This document shows positions 45,111-56,064 of a stretch of 64,000 bases of DNA, piece by piece. This DNA comes from Ampelomyces quisqualis (Eukaryota; Ascomycota; Dothideomycetes; Pleosporales; Phaeosphaeriaceae): assembly GCA_018398575.1 (NCBI GenBank), contig JAGTXZ010000018.1:310001-374000 (forward strand). The letters run 5' to 3'. Each line of letters opens with the position of its first letter. The first letter of the stretch is position 1. The position numbers and the translations under genes were made by a program. The notes under the pieces are model-generated. The model did no database searches, had not been told where the DNA came from, and worked only from the letters and a program-made list of their open reading frames with translations.

Positions 45111-46384
45111 ATGAACTCGGTGATTGTGGACTCCGTGTGCCATGATACCTGAGCAAGGTTTGTCACTAGCCGGATTGTTCCTGAATTTTTTTACTGGATA
45201 TGAATGCATCTTGCTTGTATTCCTACTGCGTTCCCCGCATATCTAAATGGATAACCGCGTGCCAGCGGATGGATTTAAGGCCACACGTTCCACCTGCCGG
45301 ATGCATGGATGCCACTTCCTGGATTTCCAACATGGCTGCCTCCAAGTCAAGGAAATGTCCCTACCGTGGACTGGATCCCCGGATACCTGCTCAATCGCGT
45401 GGCGCGACGACAGGAGTACTGCGGCCTAAGGGCGTGTCCCGAACTCATAGCAATGAGAATGGGCATGAGTATTCTCATGGATGATATAGTAGATTGACAT
45501 TTGGTTAACTGTAGACCGCTTTCGTTTTTGGTATTTGTATCCGTATCTTGATTGTGTATTGGGGGGAGCAAAGGTTACTAGAAGTTGGAGATGTGTCTGA
45601 GCCTACTGTTTGCAGTGTACAAGATGATCACTGCTGGTAAAAGGTTGCGGCCCCATTCTAGCAACTTTGTAGTAGATTGTTTCGTAGTATTTTGTGCATG
45701 CTTAGGATAAGAGAAAATTGCCCAAAACCCCAGTCCCACCTGTTCACTGCGTGAGATCTGGGTGAGAGTTGAGGCCCGATGTGGCTAACAAGAGGGCACT
45801 CACAACGGCTATGCTCTCCATATTCTCTTGTCTAGACCACCATGCTGTGCAACCACCTACACCCCAACTCGAGGTTATCCGCGCTGACCCGGTAAACCTC
45901 GGCAGCCTCCAGCCATTCCATGTCCAATCGTGACATATCAGCGTCCCTAAACCGGCTACACCACCGACGCTACGTCATGGAAGCTGCCCGAAGCCACGTG
46001 CAATGTTTCTTCCGTGTCACCAAGGCAAATTGGACGTACTCCGTAGTCGATTCGCACTGGCAAGACCCTCCGAACACAACGCAGCCGGCAAGAGGCCCAT
46101 ATTTGTAAGCTACTAGCGAGCTAGAACACCTTGTTTTGTGTGTGTGTGTGTGTCTTCTGTTCGGAGGCGGCGGCGGCGGACATTCACATGACATGATTCG
46201 ATCGGCAAGCACAGCCCCGCGATGCGGCATCCTTGCAGCAAGCTTGCGACGCGCAATACTTGATAAACACACCGCACCACCATACATGACACGCTGCTAC
46301 ACACATCTACCCTCACGATCACGCATTGAGATTTCGAATTCGATACCTCGACGCATAGCACAGGGAAGGAATACATACGCAACC
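45111..46384. other. Intergenic region with microsatellites
   Basis: About 1.27 kb between the C2H2 factor and glutathione peroxidase. It includes a TACTCCGTA motif at about 46037-46045, a TG dinucleotide run at about 46137-46153 and a GGC-rich triplet run at about 46165-46178. The last 150 bp are the likely peroxidase promoter and leader. Confidence 0.5.
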
Positions 46385-47090
46385 ATGTCTTCTGCAACGT
46401 CCTTCTTCGACTTCAAACCTCTCGACAGTACGTTGCCGATCCACTGCCTACCGCCGTATACGGAGAGACTCTTCTGACGCAAAGCAACAGAAAAAGGCGC
46501 CCCTTACCCGCTCTCCAACCTGCAAAACAAAGTCGTGCTCGTCGTCAATACGGCTTCGAAATGCGGCTTCACGCCACAATTCGCCGGGCTGGAGAAACTG
46601 TACAAGGATCTGAAAGCCACGTACCCAAATGACTTTGAAATCGTCGGGTTTCCATGTAATCAGTTTGGCGGCCAGGATCCGGGATGTACGTTCCCTTACC
46701 CCCTTTTTCATCCCCTCCTGTCTCCGAGTTCTACACGTCCCTCGCACGACGCGGGCAAAAGCCACACAATATACAATAGCGTGCAATGCTAACCGCGCCT
46801 CTTCTCTCTCACTAGCAAACGACGAAATCCAATCTTTTTGCCAAATCAACTACGGCGTCTCGTTCCCTGTCCTCGGCAAAATCGACGTCAATGGCGACAA
46901 GGCGGATCCGGCGTTTGAGTGGCTCAAGAACGAGAAGCCTGGGCTTATGGGGTTGAAGCGCGTCAAGTGGAACTTTGAAAAGTTCTTGGTCGGCAGGGAT
47001 GGAAAGGTCGTGAATCGGTGGGCGAGCACGAAGAAACCTGAGGATTTGAAACAGGATATTGAGAGGGCGATCAAGGCTGGAAAGGCCTAG
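46385..47090 (+). CDS. Glutathione peroxidase-like thiol peroxidase (Hyr1/Gpx3)
   Basis: Thiol peroxidase of 170 residues that reduces hydroperoxides; the yeast homologue Gpx3/Hyr1 also senses peroxide for Yap1. Exons 46385-46427, 46491-46685 and 46816-47090. The start reads MSSATSFFDFKPLD joined to KKGAPYPLSNL. The catalytic Cys is residue 39 in NTASKCGFTPQF, a cysteine rather than selenocysteine as usual in fungi. FPCNQFGGQDPG joined to SNDEIQSFCQ supplies the second active-site region, and WNFEKFLVGRDG carries the conserved Trp/Asn. No targeting peptide. It converges with the PTPA gene with about 160 bp between stops. Confidence 0.95.
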
Positions 47091-47251
47091 GGGTTGGACA
47101 TGTCATTAGGTAGATTGAGTAGGAGAATGGCATAGAGTTGAGACTTGAATTTGAAGGGTATGGGATAGGTTTCATTCCGTCGTCATGTCGATTTCGAGCA
47201 ACAGTGCGCTATGCATGCCAATAACGTTTTTTAAGCACGGCGAACCAGCAT

Positions 47252-48526
47252 TCAATCAAAAGGCACTCTCCTCAATGCCTTGCCCGCCCCAGCTTTCCTC
47301 TCTTCCCCCTCGGCACCCACCGCCGCAGGGACTCTTATCCCACAACAATCGCCCCAGCCAGCGTTTGCATGAACATGTCTCTTGCCCGCCTCGTCATCAA
47401 AGACCTTGACCTCTCCGCCCTCCATCTCCTGTTCCTCGGACTCGACACCCGCCTCATCCTCTGTGCTCATTCCCTCGACAGGCCTGACCAGTGAGCCGAA
47501 CAAGAAGTGCTGCATGACGGGCAACTTTTCCAATATCTCCCTTCTAAACATTTTCCTCATGCCGCCTTCGATCTTGGCCCAGTTCTTGGCGGCGCTCACG
47601 TCGTCCAGCATGGGGGAATGCCAGCGCAGACCCTCGACGTTCTTGACGCTGTTCACAAAGGCGATTTGGTCGAGATACAAGTACTCTTTCCCTTCTTCCT
47701 CGAGCACTAGCGCGTTGTGTATTGATTTGGGCGTGATGTAGGGGTGGTGCAGGAGTTGTGCGGCGCCGAACAGGAACGGGAGGAATTGGTAGTCGTCGAG
47801 GCCCCACACGCCGTGGGACCCGGCGGGCTCGAGGTAGTAGCTTGACTGGATGTTGCGCATGAGGCGCAGATATGCGGGGAGGACGGTGAGGGCGAGGGCG
47901 GGGAAGGTGGATGGTGGGAGGAGGGAGAGGCGGTTTAGGCAGAGCAGCCAGAGGAAGAAGTTGAGTTCGTGGCCGGAGCCGTAGTCGATGCGGCGTTTGT
48001 TGCCGAAGGAGTTTGCGAGGTAGGTGGATATTTCGTCGACCTGGGATGGGTCGGTGAGGCCGAGTCGGGCGTGCCACGAGGGGAGGGCTTTGTCGACTTG
48101 ATCGAGGTACGTGCGGAAGACGGGGTTGCCGAAGCGTGAGCCCGTGTCTTCGGGCGGACATTGCGCGAGGAGTTGCCCTGCTTGGTCGAGTATGTTGACG
48201 ATCTTGACGATGACTTCAGTCTTCTCCGCGTCTTTGATGCCGGAAATGGCGCGGTCGCGGGCCGAGTCGGCGATGCCGTATATGAATGCTTCCACAAGTG
48301 TACATGTCTCGCTCTTCAGGAACAGCTGATGATCTTCAGCACTTAATATTCTCCTCGACGGCCGAACATGTATGTGCGCCCCCAGTGTCGGTGGCGCAGG
48401 CAGAGCAGGTGTAGGCGGGGGCGGGGCAGACGGCGGGTCGCGTGTCGACGTGCGAGTGCGGGGAACGAGCTTCGGCAGTTTGTTGCTCAGATCGGGCGGC
48501 GGCGATGCTATCTCGGGCTGTGTCAT
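47252..48526 (-). CDS. Phosphotyrosyl phosphatase activator (PTPA, PP2A activator)
   Basis: Peptidyl-prolyl isomerase-type activator of protein phosphatase 2A (Rrd1/Rrd2 family). Single exon, 424 residues from the first ATG at 48526. The conserved PTPA fold is clear: SIN-like ILSAEDHQLFLKSETCTLVE, YLANSFGNKRRIDYGSGHEL, HGVWGLDDYQFLPFLFGAAQ and SVKNVEGLRWHSPMLDDVSA. The first 60 residues are Pro-rich and the last 80 acidic; both lie outside the conserved core and are longer than in yeast. The C-terminus ends RVPFD. Confidence 0.95.
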   Translation of the reverse strand: MTQPEIASPPPDLSNKLPKLVPRTRTSTRDPPSAPPPPTPALPAPPTLGAHIHVRPSRRILSAEDHQLFLKSETCTLVEAFIYGIADSARDRAISGIKDAEKTEVIVKIVNILDQAGQLLAQCPPEDTGSRFGNPVFRTYLDQVDKALPSWHARLGLTDPSQVDEISTYLANSFGNKRRIDYGSGHELNFFLWLLCLNRLSLLPPSTFPALALTVLPAYLRLMRNIQSSYYLEPAGSHGVWGLDDYQFLPFLFGAAQLLHHPYITPKSIHNALVLEEEGKEYLYLDQIAFVNSVKNVEGLRWHSPMLDDVSAAKNWAKIEGGMRKMFRREILEKLPVMQHFLFGSLVRPVEGMSTEDEAGVESEEQEMEGGEVKVFDDEAGKRHVHANAGWGDCCGIRVPAAVGAEGEERKAGAGKALRRVPFD

Positions 48527-49186
48527 GTCGTATCGCAAAGTCGCGTGGGCCGTGTCGATGGTGTGTGTGGGTGCTTGCGGGGGAACTGTCCATGGGAGCT
48601 AGCAACAACCACCGGCCCGCCTCTCCGTCCAACGTCATCTATTCACCCACCACAAACACACTGTAACGTGCCTCACCACCTTCCGCATCGTACCGTCCCA
48701 AAATTGTCGACTGCCGGATATGCAGCCGCACGACGAAGTGCAATGTATATAAGGGCAATCGGCAGTCTGAACCCAAGCGCTCATCGTGCGCGAGCACCAT
48801 TTCTTTCTTGAAAGCGTGACGAGTGATAAATGTACAAGGGAAAAGACTCGAGTGTTCGACCATGTGCGCGCATTCATAACTTATAAATCAGGGCAAAAAA
48901 ATCTCATTCAGGACAAGGCTTGAGCTGGAATTCCTTATAAACAAACGCCACCAACACCAGTCTATATGCATACATTCTTTAACATCGACCCCCATCCCAC
49001 CCGATGCCCCCCTTTCGAACCACCCATGTACCAGGCAGCAGTGGTGAAAACAATGCACATGTACTAACACCGAAGCGCGTGTCCTCCTTGTCCTAAAACT
49101 GCTTTATGATAGAAACCGAATCAAACACACCTGGCAAAGCTTCTCACCCGCACATACGTGGTCGAAGGAGTAGAAAAAGAGGATAC
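48527..49186. other. Intergenic: PTPA promoter and transporter 3' flank
   Basis: About 660 bp with no gene. Frames on both strands are short and shadow each other. Confidence 0.5.
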
Positions 49187-50802
49187 CTAATCTTCAATCT
49201 CACTCGGACTTTCCTCTAATTTGTGCCTTCTTTCTTCGTCCATTTCCTTGTACGTTGCCCATGACAAAAGGAGGAAAGCGCCGATGATGAGCATACCCCC
49301 GACGATAGCAGCGGGCGTGAGTGGGGAGTTGAGTGGTGGGGGAAGAAGTTGGTCGACAATAGCGACGATGAAAATAGTAAGGAGTGCGGCGACGGAGGAG
49401 AGGACGGGGGATGTGAGGGATATTAGGACGAGGAAAGAGCCCGAGAATGCTATGGGAAAGGATCACGTCAGTAAGTTTTTCCCTTGTTATCGAAAAGAAC
49501 ATGGAGAGTCAAAGGCAAGGCAAGGTAGGAGAATGGAGAAAGGAAAAAAAATACGTACTAGCATTCGCCAACACCGAAATAGCCATCATACTCGCCTGTT
49601 GCCCCCTCGGCAGCGCAAACTCCTCCCATCCCATATAATGCAACACGGGCAATGGGATCCAAAGCACGCTGAGCGTGAATGCACCAATCAAGCTACCAAA
49701 CATGTTGGCGAAAATGACTCCCTTGTTCGGACTCGCGCCTTCGGGCGGGCACGCGAGGCGCTTGTACAGTACTTCGTAGAAGCCGTACAACACGGACCCG
49801 ACGCCAATGACCAGATTTCCGAACGCGCGGTTCTCAGCTTCGTGCGAAGGAGGCGCTTTATCGCCGCCTGCGCCGCCGCCGGATTTGGAGCCGTGTTTCG
49901 CGGGGGAGGTGTCGCCGTAGGCGACAATGAAGACGCCGGCAATGGCAATGGCTACAGCGACGACTTTGCTTGTTTGGACTTTTTCGTGGAGGATTGGGAT
50001 GCTGAAGGCGTAGGCGAAGAAGGCGCTGCAGTTGTAGATGGCCGTCAAGTCGCTCGCGGTGGTCAGATTTACGGCAACGTACCAGCTGCCGCCGGCGAGG
50101 GTCAGCGCGCAGGTGATAAAGGCCGTCATTTTGAGCATGTAGCGCACGGGTGAGATTTGCTGCTGGCGGGGCGTGGGGTGGAGGGTTTGGTGCTCGACGG
50201 TCAGGGCGATTTGGCGCAGGAGCTGGGTGTGGCGGCGCCAGAAGACGGGGAAGGGTTGCGACCAGGATTGCAGGCGGAGGAAGAGCAGGCAGACGGGGTA
50301 GAGGACGATCCAGGAGCCGTGTGTCATGTACCTGCAATGGGTAAGATGGGTAGCAGGCACGATGCGGTTCGATGACTTACAGCATGCAGTACGGCTTCTC
50401 CCACTTCAATTGATGCTGGATGTACACGGCCGTCTCCGTCTGCACTGTGAAGCTGACCAGACTCAGCGCCAGGGTGATGGCCGCATAAGTGTATTTCCTC
50501 CTCGTCTCGAACTTCGCCTGAGTCTGTGGATCCCGCTCGTGGAAATGATGGGTCGACCTGCTGATGCCGTCGTCTAGGCCGTCGTCCTCGTCCTTTGCAT
50601 GCGCGCCCAGCAACGGCGCGCGGTGTCCCCCTAGCTCAGGGCGCAAGTCTGACGGCATACTCGCGTCCTGTTCATCCCAGTCGTCAAAGTCGAGCGAGGC
50701 CTTGGCGTTGGAGTGCGGTACGTCTGCAGCGGCGGTGAAGCCGTCGGGGCGGAGGTTCTGGTTCGGCGGCTTCTTCGACCTGAGTGGGATCGACTCAGGC
50801 AT
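49187..50802 (-). CDS. DMT-superfamily membrane transporter (EamA / SLC35F-like)
   Basis: Integral membrane protein of 485 residues. Exons 50802-50381, 50331-49559 and 49449-49187. A cytosolic acidic N-terminal region of about 110 residues (DFDDWDEQDASMPSDL) precedes about ten hydrophobic segments: YAAITLALSLVSFTV, GSWIVLYPVCLLFLRL, MTAFITCALTLAGGSWYVAV, LTAIYNCSAFFAYAFSIPIL, VVAVAIAIAGVFIVAYGD, IFANMFGSLIGAFTLSVL, GSFLVLISLTSPVLSSVAAL and AIVGGMLIIGAFLLLSWATY. The pattern is that of drug/metabolite transporters, close to fungal SLC35F-like vacuolar or Golgi proteins; the substrate is not known. An ATG at 50802 was chosen because the longer frame begins with GTG. The C-terminus is charged (EESPSEIED). 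Confidence 0.88.
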
Positions 50803-51352
50803 ATAAGGCGGTTGGACGGGGGCGGGGTGCACGTGTGGGACGTGTGGGTGGTGTGGGTGGTGTGGGACTGTGGGTGGTGTGCTTGCTGCTAGGGGGTGCT
50901 ACAAGTCAACAAGGCCCCTGTAGTCTCCGCCGCGGCGTATGCGCGAGGGAGTGCGGATACAAGGGTCCAATGGCCGATCGCCCCGCAGCTTCGGCGGCCT
51001 AGAGATGCCTTCTCAGATAAGACCAAGGAAAAACGTTGCATGTCTGCTTGCTTGTGACGTTCGCACGAGGGACGAGCCGCATCGCATGCTACATATCGGG
51101 TAGCAACGTGGACGCAGCGTGGGGTATCGGCTTTCACAACCCGTGACCATGTCTGGCACAGCTTGGAAATGACGTGCTCGGAGCCACCGCCGTCGGGGTA
51201 TACATTAGGTATGAAATATCTCGTCGTAAATCTCTCGTACCAAGCAAGCCCTTCCGCCCACAAAATTCGTCAAGGTATCTGTGCAAGTAATACACGAGAA
51301 GAGAAATGCCTGTACAGTGGTCGTGAACGTCGCCAAAGCAAAGGACATGCTA
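50803..51352. other. Intergenic with G-rich GTGTGGG repeats
   Basis: About 550 bp upstream of the transporter and downstream of the APSES factor. On the plus strand, 50832-50881 is an irregular run of GTGTGGG/GGTGTGG units; as G-rich single strand it could fold into a quadruplex next to the transporter start. No gene is seen. Confidence 0.45.
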
Positions 51353-53618
51353 CTACAGCGGACTGCCGTCCAGGCCTTCTGCCCGTTCCTGCGTCTCTGC
51401 TTCTTCGAGCTCTCGCAGAATCTCGGGCAACATCAACTCGACGTCTTCTTCTCGTTCGCCCAGTGCTTTTGCAATCAGCTTCTTATATGTCCCTTGCTTC
51501 TCGCTCATCCCTGCTACCGACAAGTCGCCTACGACTTCTCGGACTAGTTCTCTCCGCTCACGTTGTGCTCGGTAGAGCAGCAGCGCTAGTCGCATTTTCT
51601 CGCCTAGGTCAACCGGCGAATTGGTCTTGTTTGGCTGTGGCGTGCTGCTGCACAGCCGTCGCAGTTCAGCCTTCTGCTCAATCTCCAGCAGCGACTCTGC
51701 TTCTTCGACCAGCAACCGAAGTTCGTCCTCTTGCTGCCGCTCTGCGTCTTCATCGTTCAAGTCGAAACTCAATCCGTTGCTTGTGCTTTGCAATTCTGCG
51801 ACTTGTTTTCGTACGGCTTCAAGTTCCGCTTGTCGCCTCTTCACCACACGTTCCGCATCGAAAGACTCGGCCTCCTTTTCTTGTAGCTCAGACTCGTAGG
51901 CTGCAGCCAGCTCTTCGCACTTTTCGAGCAGTGTCGGCGCAACCTTGGTCATCAAGTGCGAGGCCGTCTGTGATCGGTAGGCAGCGGGCTCGCGGGCAAC
52001 CATGGCGGGAAATGACACCGGCATCAGAGGTCCACCATCCAGCTGCGCAAGATGACCATGGAGACCGTGTTCCAGTGGTGGAGCAAACGGCGATGAAGAT
52101 GCCTGTCGTGTGCGGCCGTGCATCCGCCGCCTTGAATTCAGTTCTCGTATGAGGTCGTCCGCGGTCTCGCCCTTCTTGTTGGGTATGTCCACCGACACAT
52201 TCCGCCCAAGCAAACTCCGCACGCATTTTCTTGCACCATTCCGCGCCGCAATCATGATGGCCGTGTCACCGTTTTGATCTTGCGCATTGAGCAGTCTGGT
52301 GACTTCTTCTGGTATCCATGTTTCTGAGAGCTTGTTGATGATGCAGTCAAGATACCACCGTGCGCAGACGTACTTGTTCGAGCTGCTCGTTGTTGCTGCG
52401 ATGTGATGGAAGACGGTGCTGCCGAACCAGTCCGTTCGGTGTACTGTTTGCTGGAATATCTTGACCATGCTTGGCATCGTCTCCTTGTCGAAGTTATTCG
52501 TGAACATGACGGCGCGCATGAGGGGTGTTTCGAGATTGTTTGACAGACCATCGATACGAGCTCCCCGGTTGATCAGCTCCCTGACCACCCCAACGTCTCC
52601 CATGGCAGCAGCCCAATGCATAGCGGCGTGGCCTTTCTCGTCGATGGGCCGGTCAAGATTTATACTGGGTGGTGGCTCCGGCCAGGCGCAGGCAGCTTCG
52701 TGGTCCAGCAGCATGAAGTAGTCGAGCAGCGCATCCGCCCAGATCTGGTGTTGCTGGTCCAGCATGGACATCTGGTCTACGCCTCTCTTGCGCTTACGTC
52801 CGCCGCCTGTCGAGTATTGCGATGCATCCATCGTGTCGTGGTCGCCGAGCATGCTTTCTGAGACTACCGTGTCGTTGTCGGGCGTCTCCTCGCGAAAGAT
52901 TTGGGAGCGTGGCTGGGAGGCTTCGTAAGGGTCTTCACTCACTTGAGACTGCGAGTTGGTTGTAACAAAGGCTGCTCAAGTAAAGTTAGCATGGCTGAAC
53001 CCCTGCCTGCAAGAGCGAACCAGAGACGTCAAAGAGAGAGCTTCCTACACTGGATCGACTCAAGCGAATAGACATTGTTTTTACCATTTCTAGCGGCAGC
53101 GGCGGCAGCAGCAGCAGCAGCACTCTGCCGCGGAGGCTTCATGCGGTTGGACGCCGCGGTGGCATGCTTGGGCGCAGGCGGAGGACTTCGGTCGCCGGGC
53201 ACATAGTCGAATATGGGGCGCATCTTGTGCAGGACATTGTTGCGCTCGGCGAGATGGCGGCCCTCGTCGAGTGGGATCCATGTGCCTTGGTACTTTCCAT
53301 ATCCGCCCTGCACCTTCTCATGCACGCCCTTTTGCACTTCGCGCTCGAGAATGCGGGTGCGGGCTGGCTTGTCGTACTCGGCGACCTTGAGGATGTGGGT
53401 CGCGTTGATCCAGTCGTCTGCGCGGCGTCGCATGACATGGTTGCCGTTGACGTTGCATTCGTAGACCGGGACCTGCGCTGTATAAGCTCATGGTCGCAGA
53501 CAAAAGCGTGCTTCAGCCGGCGGCGGCAGGCTTCCGGGAGGGTTGATGGCGGAGCGCAAAAAAAACGAACATTACTGTACGTGGCCGAGTAGATCTTGCC
53601 GTCGGGCGCAGGAGGCAT
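51353..53618 (-). CDS. APSES transcription factor of the MBF complex (Mbp1/Res-like)
   Basis: DNA-binding cell-cycle regulator of the Swi4/Mbp1 family, 684 residues. Exons 53618-53571, 53472-53085 and 52971-51353. The APSES domain spans about residues 8-110: KIYSATYSN joined to VPVYECNVNGNHVMRRRADD, then WINATHILKVAEYDKPARTR and YGKYQGTWIPLDEGRHLAER. A poly-Ala run (GCA/GCC microsatellite at about 53095-53125) and a basic segment RKRKR follow. Ankyrin repeats lie at about 250-460 (HAAMHWAAAMGDVGVVRELI, NLETPLMRAVMF, NGDTAIMIAARNGARKCVRS). The C-terminal coiled coil (ELQEKEAESFDAERVVKRRQ) would pair with a Swi6-like partner. The family binds MCB/SCB-type promoter elements at G1/S. It is divergent from the NDUFB7 gene. 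Confidence 0.94.
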
Positions 53619-53810
53619 GTCGACGGGCCGGGGAGCTGGGGAGGGATGGGCGGCAGGTGGTGGGGAAGTGCGCAGCAGGTGATTGCGCGTGTGGTGAGAC
53701 GCGCCCGCGTTCGTGCCAGCGCCCAGCAGCCAAGACCTCGGGGGCTTCCCTGCCGACCTCAGTTTGCCTGTGTGCGCCGCTGCAGAGTCACGACACCACC
53801 ACCGCCCGAA
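53619..53810. promoter_or_regulatory. Compact divergent promoter, MBP1-like / NDUFB7
   Basis: Only 192 bp separate the two ATG codons, so both genes must share or interleave promoter elements. It contains several CACCA/TGGTG elements and a GC-rich centre. No ACGCGT (MCB) box was found in it by eye. Confidence 0.55.
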
Positions 53811-54218
53811 ATGACCGTCACGGAATCGATCAAGCATGCCGTCGGCGTCACGGGCGAGCCCAAGAGTCAGTGCTGCCGCGCATTTCCACGCACTTGGCTG
53901 CACCGGATCATGTACTGATGGCACTGCACAGAGGCCACCCGTGAGGAGATGAGCGCCGCCAGACTGCCCATAGCCTACCGCGACTCGTGCGCACACCTTC
54001 TTATCCCGCTGAACCGGTGCCGGCACGACGAGTTCTACCTGCCATGGAAGTGCGAGGTACGCTCTGTGATCTGCGAGGGGAATGCGACGGCAGGGAGCTA
54101 ACAAGGGGCGCAGAACGAGAGACACTCGTACGAAAAGTGCCAGTACGATGAGTTCAAGGAGCGCGTGAAGAAGATGGATGAGTTGAGGGCAGCCAAGGGC
54201 GGAGAGCGAAGCAATTGA
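53811..54218 (+). CDS. Complex I subunit NDUFB7 (B18)
   Basis: Accessory subunit of mitochondrial NADH:ubiquinone oxidoreductase, 94 residues. Exons 53811-53865, 53932-54056 and 54114-54218 sum to 95 codons. The protein has the twin CX9C motif of intermembrane-space proteins imported by Mia40: Cys38-x9-Cys48 (CAHLLIPLNRC) and Cys59-x9-Cys69 (CENERHSYEKC), inside the family pattern NRCRHDEFYLPWKCENERHS. No cleavable presequence, as expected. The gene was not evident as one long frame because of its two introns, and its stop is only about 100 bp from the stop of the convergent acyl-CoA ligase gene. Confidence 0.95.
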
Positions 54219-54318
54219 GTTGAACGTGGAAAGAGGAGAAGCAGAACAGTCGAACCACAGGCATGGCTTGTTGACTCCGCGACGCTATCTAGAAATGCTC
54301 ATGTACAGATGAGGCGCT

Positions 54319-56064
54319 CTATAGTTTGGCCTTGGTATCCTCCAGCGCTGCCTGCTCTCTCAATTGCTTTCGTAGAATCTTTCCCGACTGCCGCACCGTT
54401 AGCACACATCCATCTACGATTTCGACCAAACTTACGGGGTTCTTGGGGATCGCTTCGACGAAGTGCACTCCGCCCTCCAGCCTCTTATGCTTCGACACCC
54501 TGTCAGCAAGCCACGCTTTGATGCTCCCTGCAACCTCAGGCGTAGCTTTGCCCGCCGTCTGCGGTACGATGTACGCTCGTGGCGCTTCGTCGCCCTTGTG
54601 CGGCACACCAATGACGGCCGCATCCTGCACATTCACGTTTTCAAGCAACATCGCCTCCAGCTCCGCCGGCGCGACCTGCAACCCCTTGACCTTGATCAAC
54701 TCCTTCTTCCGGTCCACAATGAAGAAGTGATCATCTTTGTCCACATACGCTACGTCACCAGTCTTCAGCCATCCATCAGCCGTGAGCGTTTCCTTGGTCG
54801 CTTCAGGCTTGTTCCAGTACCCCTTCATGACTTGCGGTCCACGGATCCAGATCTCTCCTCTTTCACCCTGCGGCGCCTCGATCTTGCCTTCATCATCAAG
54901 CACAATCTTCGCCTCGCAATTCGCAAGGACTCCACCGACAGAAAAACTCTCGGAATGCTTCGCAGGCGAAAAGCCCGTTGCGGCACATGTGAGTTCCGTC
55001 ATGCCCCAGCCTTGCTTGACATTGACTTGGCCCTTGGGCCACAACTTTTCAAACTCCTCGCACACTTCTCGGCCCAGTGGCGCGGCCCCGGATGCGACAG
55101 ATTTCACGGACGAAAGATCGAATTGCTTCGTCGCGGGGTGTTTGGCCATGGCAACAACGACCGGCGGCACGAGCACGAGATCTGTAATCTTAAACTTTGG
55201 GACGCAAGTCAGCATCTCGAGGAAATCGAACTTGGCCATCATATACACTGGGATACGCTGCTTCGCGGCGTTGACGGCGAATACAGCTTGCGCCATGGCG
55301 TGGTACATGGGCAGGAAGCAGAGGTACCGCTTGTGAGGCAGTTGTGCGTCGTAGTCGGGGAGTTGTCTCGCGAGGTGGACTGATTGGGAGCAGTTTGAGA
55401 CGTAATTCTTGTGCGTGATCATCACACCTTTTGCGACGCCCGTGGTCCCAGAGGAGTAATTCAGCGCAATGACGCGGTCAAGTTCGTCTTTCGTTGTTAG
55501 ATTTGGCCAGTGGTACTTTGCGCCTGCGTCAGGCGAATCAAGTAGAGAAGTCCAGTGAGCAATTTTGCCTAGCTCAGTGGTCTTCTCGACTTTCTGCCCT
55601 TCGAACGTTGCGATGCCATTGTCGAAAAGGAAGATTCGGCTCGCGGATAGACCAGCTTCTTTTGCGGCGGCAAGGCCCGTGTCCAAACTTCCCTCAGCGC
55701 AGATGAGGTATTTTGCTCCAGAGTCCTTGAGTTGGTAGGCGAGTTCGCGTGCGACGTAGGTGGGATTCGCGCCGGTGAAGATGCCCTCAGCCATGATTAC
55801 TCCCATGACGACTGAGGGGAAGAAGAGCGTGTTGCCAGAGAATAGCAGTACGCGGTCACCTGGCTTCAGGCCTAAGCGGCGCAGTCCGGAAGCCAGCCGT
55901 TGTGCATAGAGACGGTAGTCGTGGAGGGAGATATAGTACTTCTCTGGCTCATTCGCGTCGATGTAAGCAGGGGTCTTGGGAAGCTCCGCTGTGGGTGATT
56001 CAAAGATGAAAGTTGGCAAAGATGCAGAGGGTATGTTTATCGAGGAGCCGGATTTGATGACCAT
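54319..56064 (-). CDS. Peroxisomal acyl-CoA ligase, 4-coumarate:CoA ligase-like
   Basis: AMP-forming acyl or aryl-CoA synthetase of 565 residues. Exons 56064-54436 and 54387-54319 flank a 48-nt intron (GTAAGT to GGCAG). ANL-superfamily motifs are in order: ALNYSSGTTGVAKGV (P-loop A3), QGWGMTELTC (A5), DGWLKTGDVAYVDKDD (A7), DRKKELIKVKGLQVAPAELE (A8), and after the intron NPSGKILRKQL with the catalytic Lys (A10). The C-terminus is TKAKL; AKL is a good type 1 peroxisomal targeting signal, suggesting import into peroxisomes and a role in fatty-acid or side-chain activation. The intron has no stop and a length divisible by three, so retention would insert 16 residues just before the A10 motif while keeping the PTS1. 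Confidence 0.94.
   Translation of the reverse strand: MVIKSGSSINIPSASLPTFIFESPTAELPKTPAYIDANEPEKYYISLHDYRLYAQRLASGLRRLGLKPGDRVLLFSGNTLFFPSVVMGVIMAEGIFTGANPTYVARELAYQLKDSGAKYLICAEGSLDTGLAAAKEAGLSASRIFLFDNGIATFEGQKVEKTTELGKIAHWTSLLDSPDAGAKYHWPNLTTKDELDRVIALNYSSGTTGVAKGVMITHKNYVSNCSQSVHLARQLPDYDAQLPHKRYLCFLPMYHAMAQAVFAVNAAKQRIPVYMMAKFDFLEMLTCVPKFKITDLVLVPPVVVAMAKHPATKQFDLSSVKSVASGAAPLGREVCEEFEKLWPKGQVNVKQGWGMTELTCAATGFSPAKHSESFSVGGVLANCEAKIVLDDEGKIEAPQGERGEIWIRGPQVMKGYWNKPEATKETLTADGWLKTGDVAYVDKDDHFFIVDRKKELIKVKGLQVAPAELEAMLLENVNVQDAAVIGVPHKGDEAPRAYIVPQTAGKATPEVAGSIKAWLADRVSKHKRLEGGVHFVEAIPKNPVSLVEIVDGCVLTVRQSGKILRKQLREQAALEDTKAKL

Noticed and set aside
44313..45209. 298-codon minus-strand frame
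   Set aside because: Antisense to the C2H2 factor, whose zinc fingers and spliced frame are convincing.
49221..50153. 310-codon plus-strand frame
   Set aside because: Antisense shadow of the DMT transporter.
51163..52152. 329-codon plus-strand frame
   Set aside because: It is antisense to the 3' half of the MBP1-like gene and has no domain; the minus strand has clear homology.
53139..54125. 328-codon minus-strand frame across MBP1 exon 2 and NDUFB7
   Set aside because: It is out of frame with the APSES domain and antisense to the twin CX9C NDUFB7 exons; Arg/Pro/Ala-rich by GC bias.
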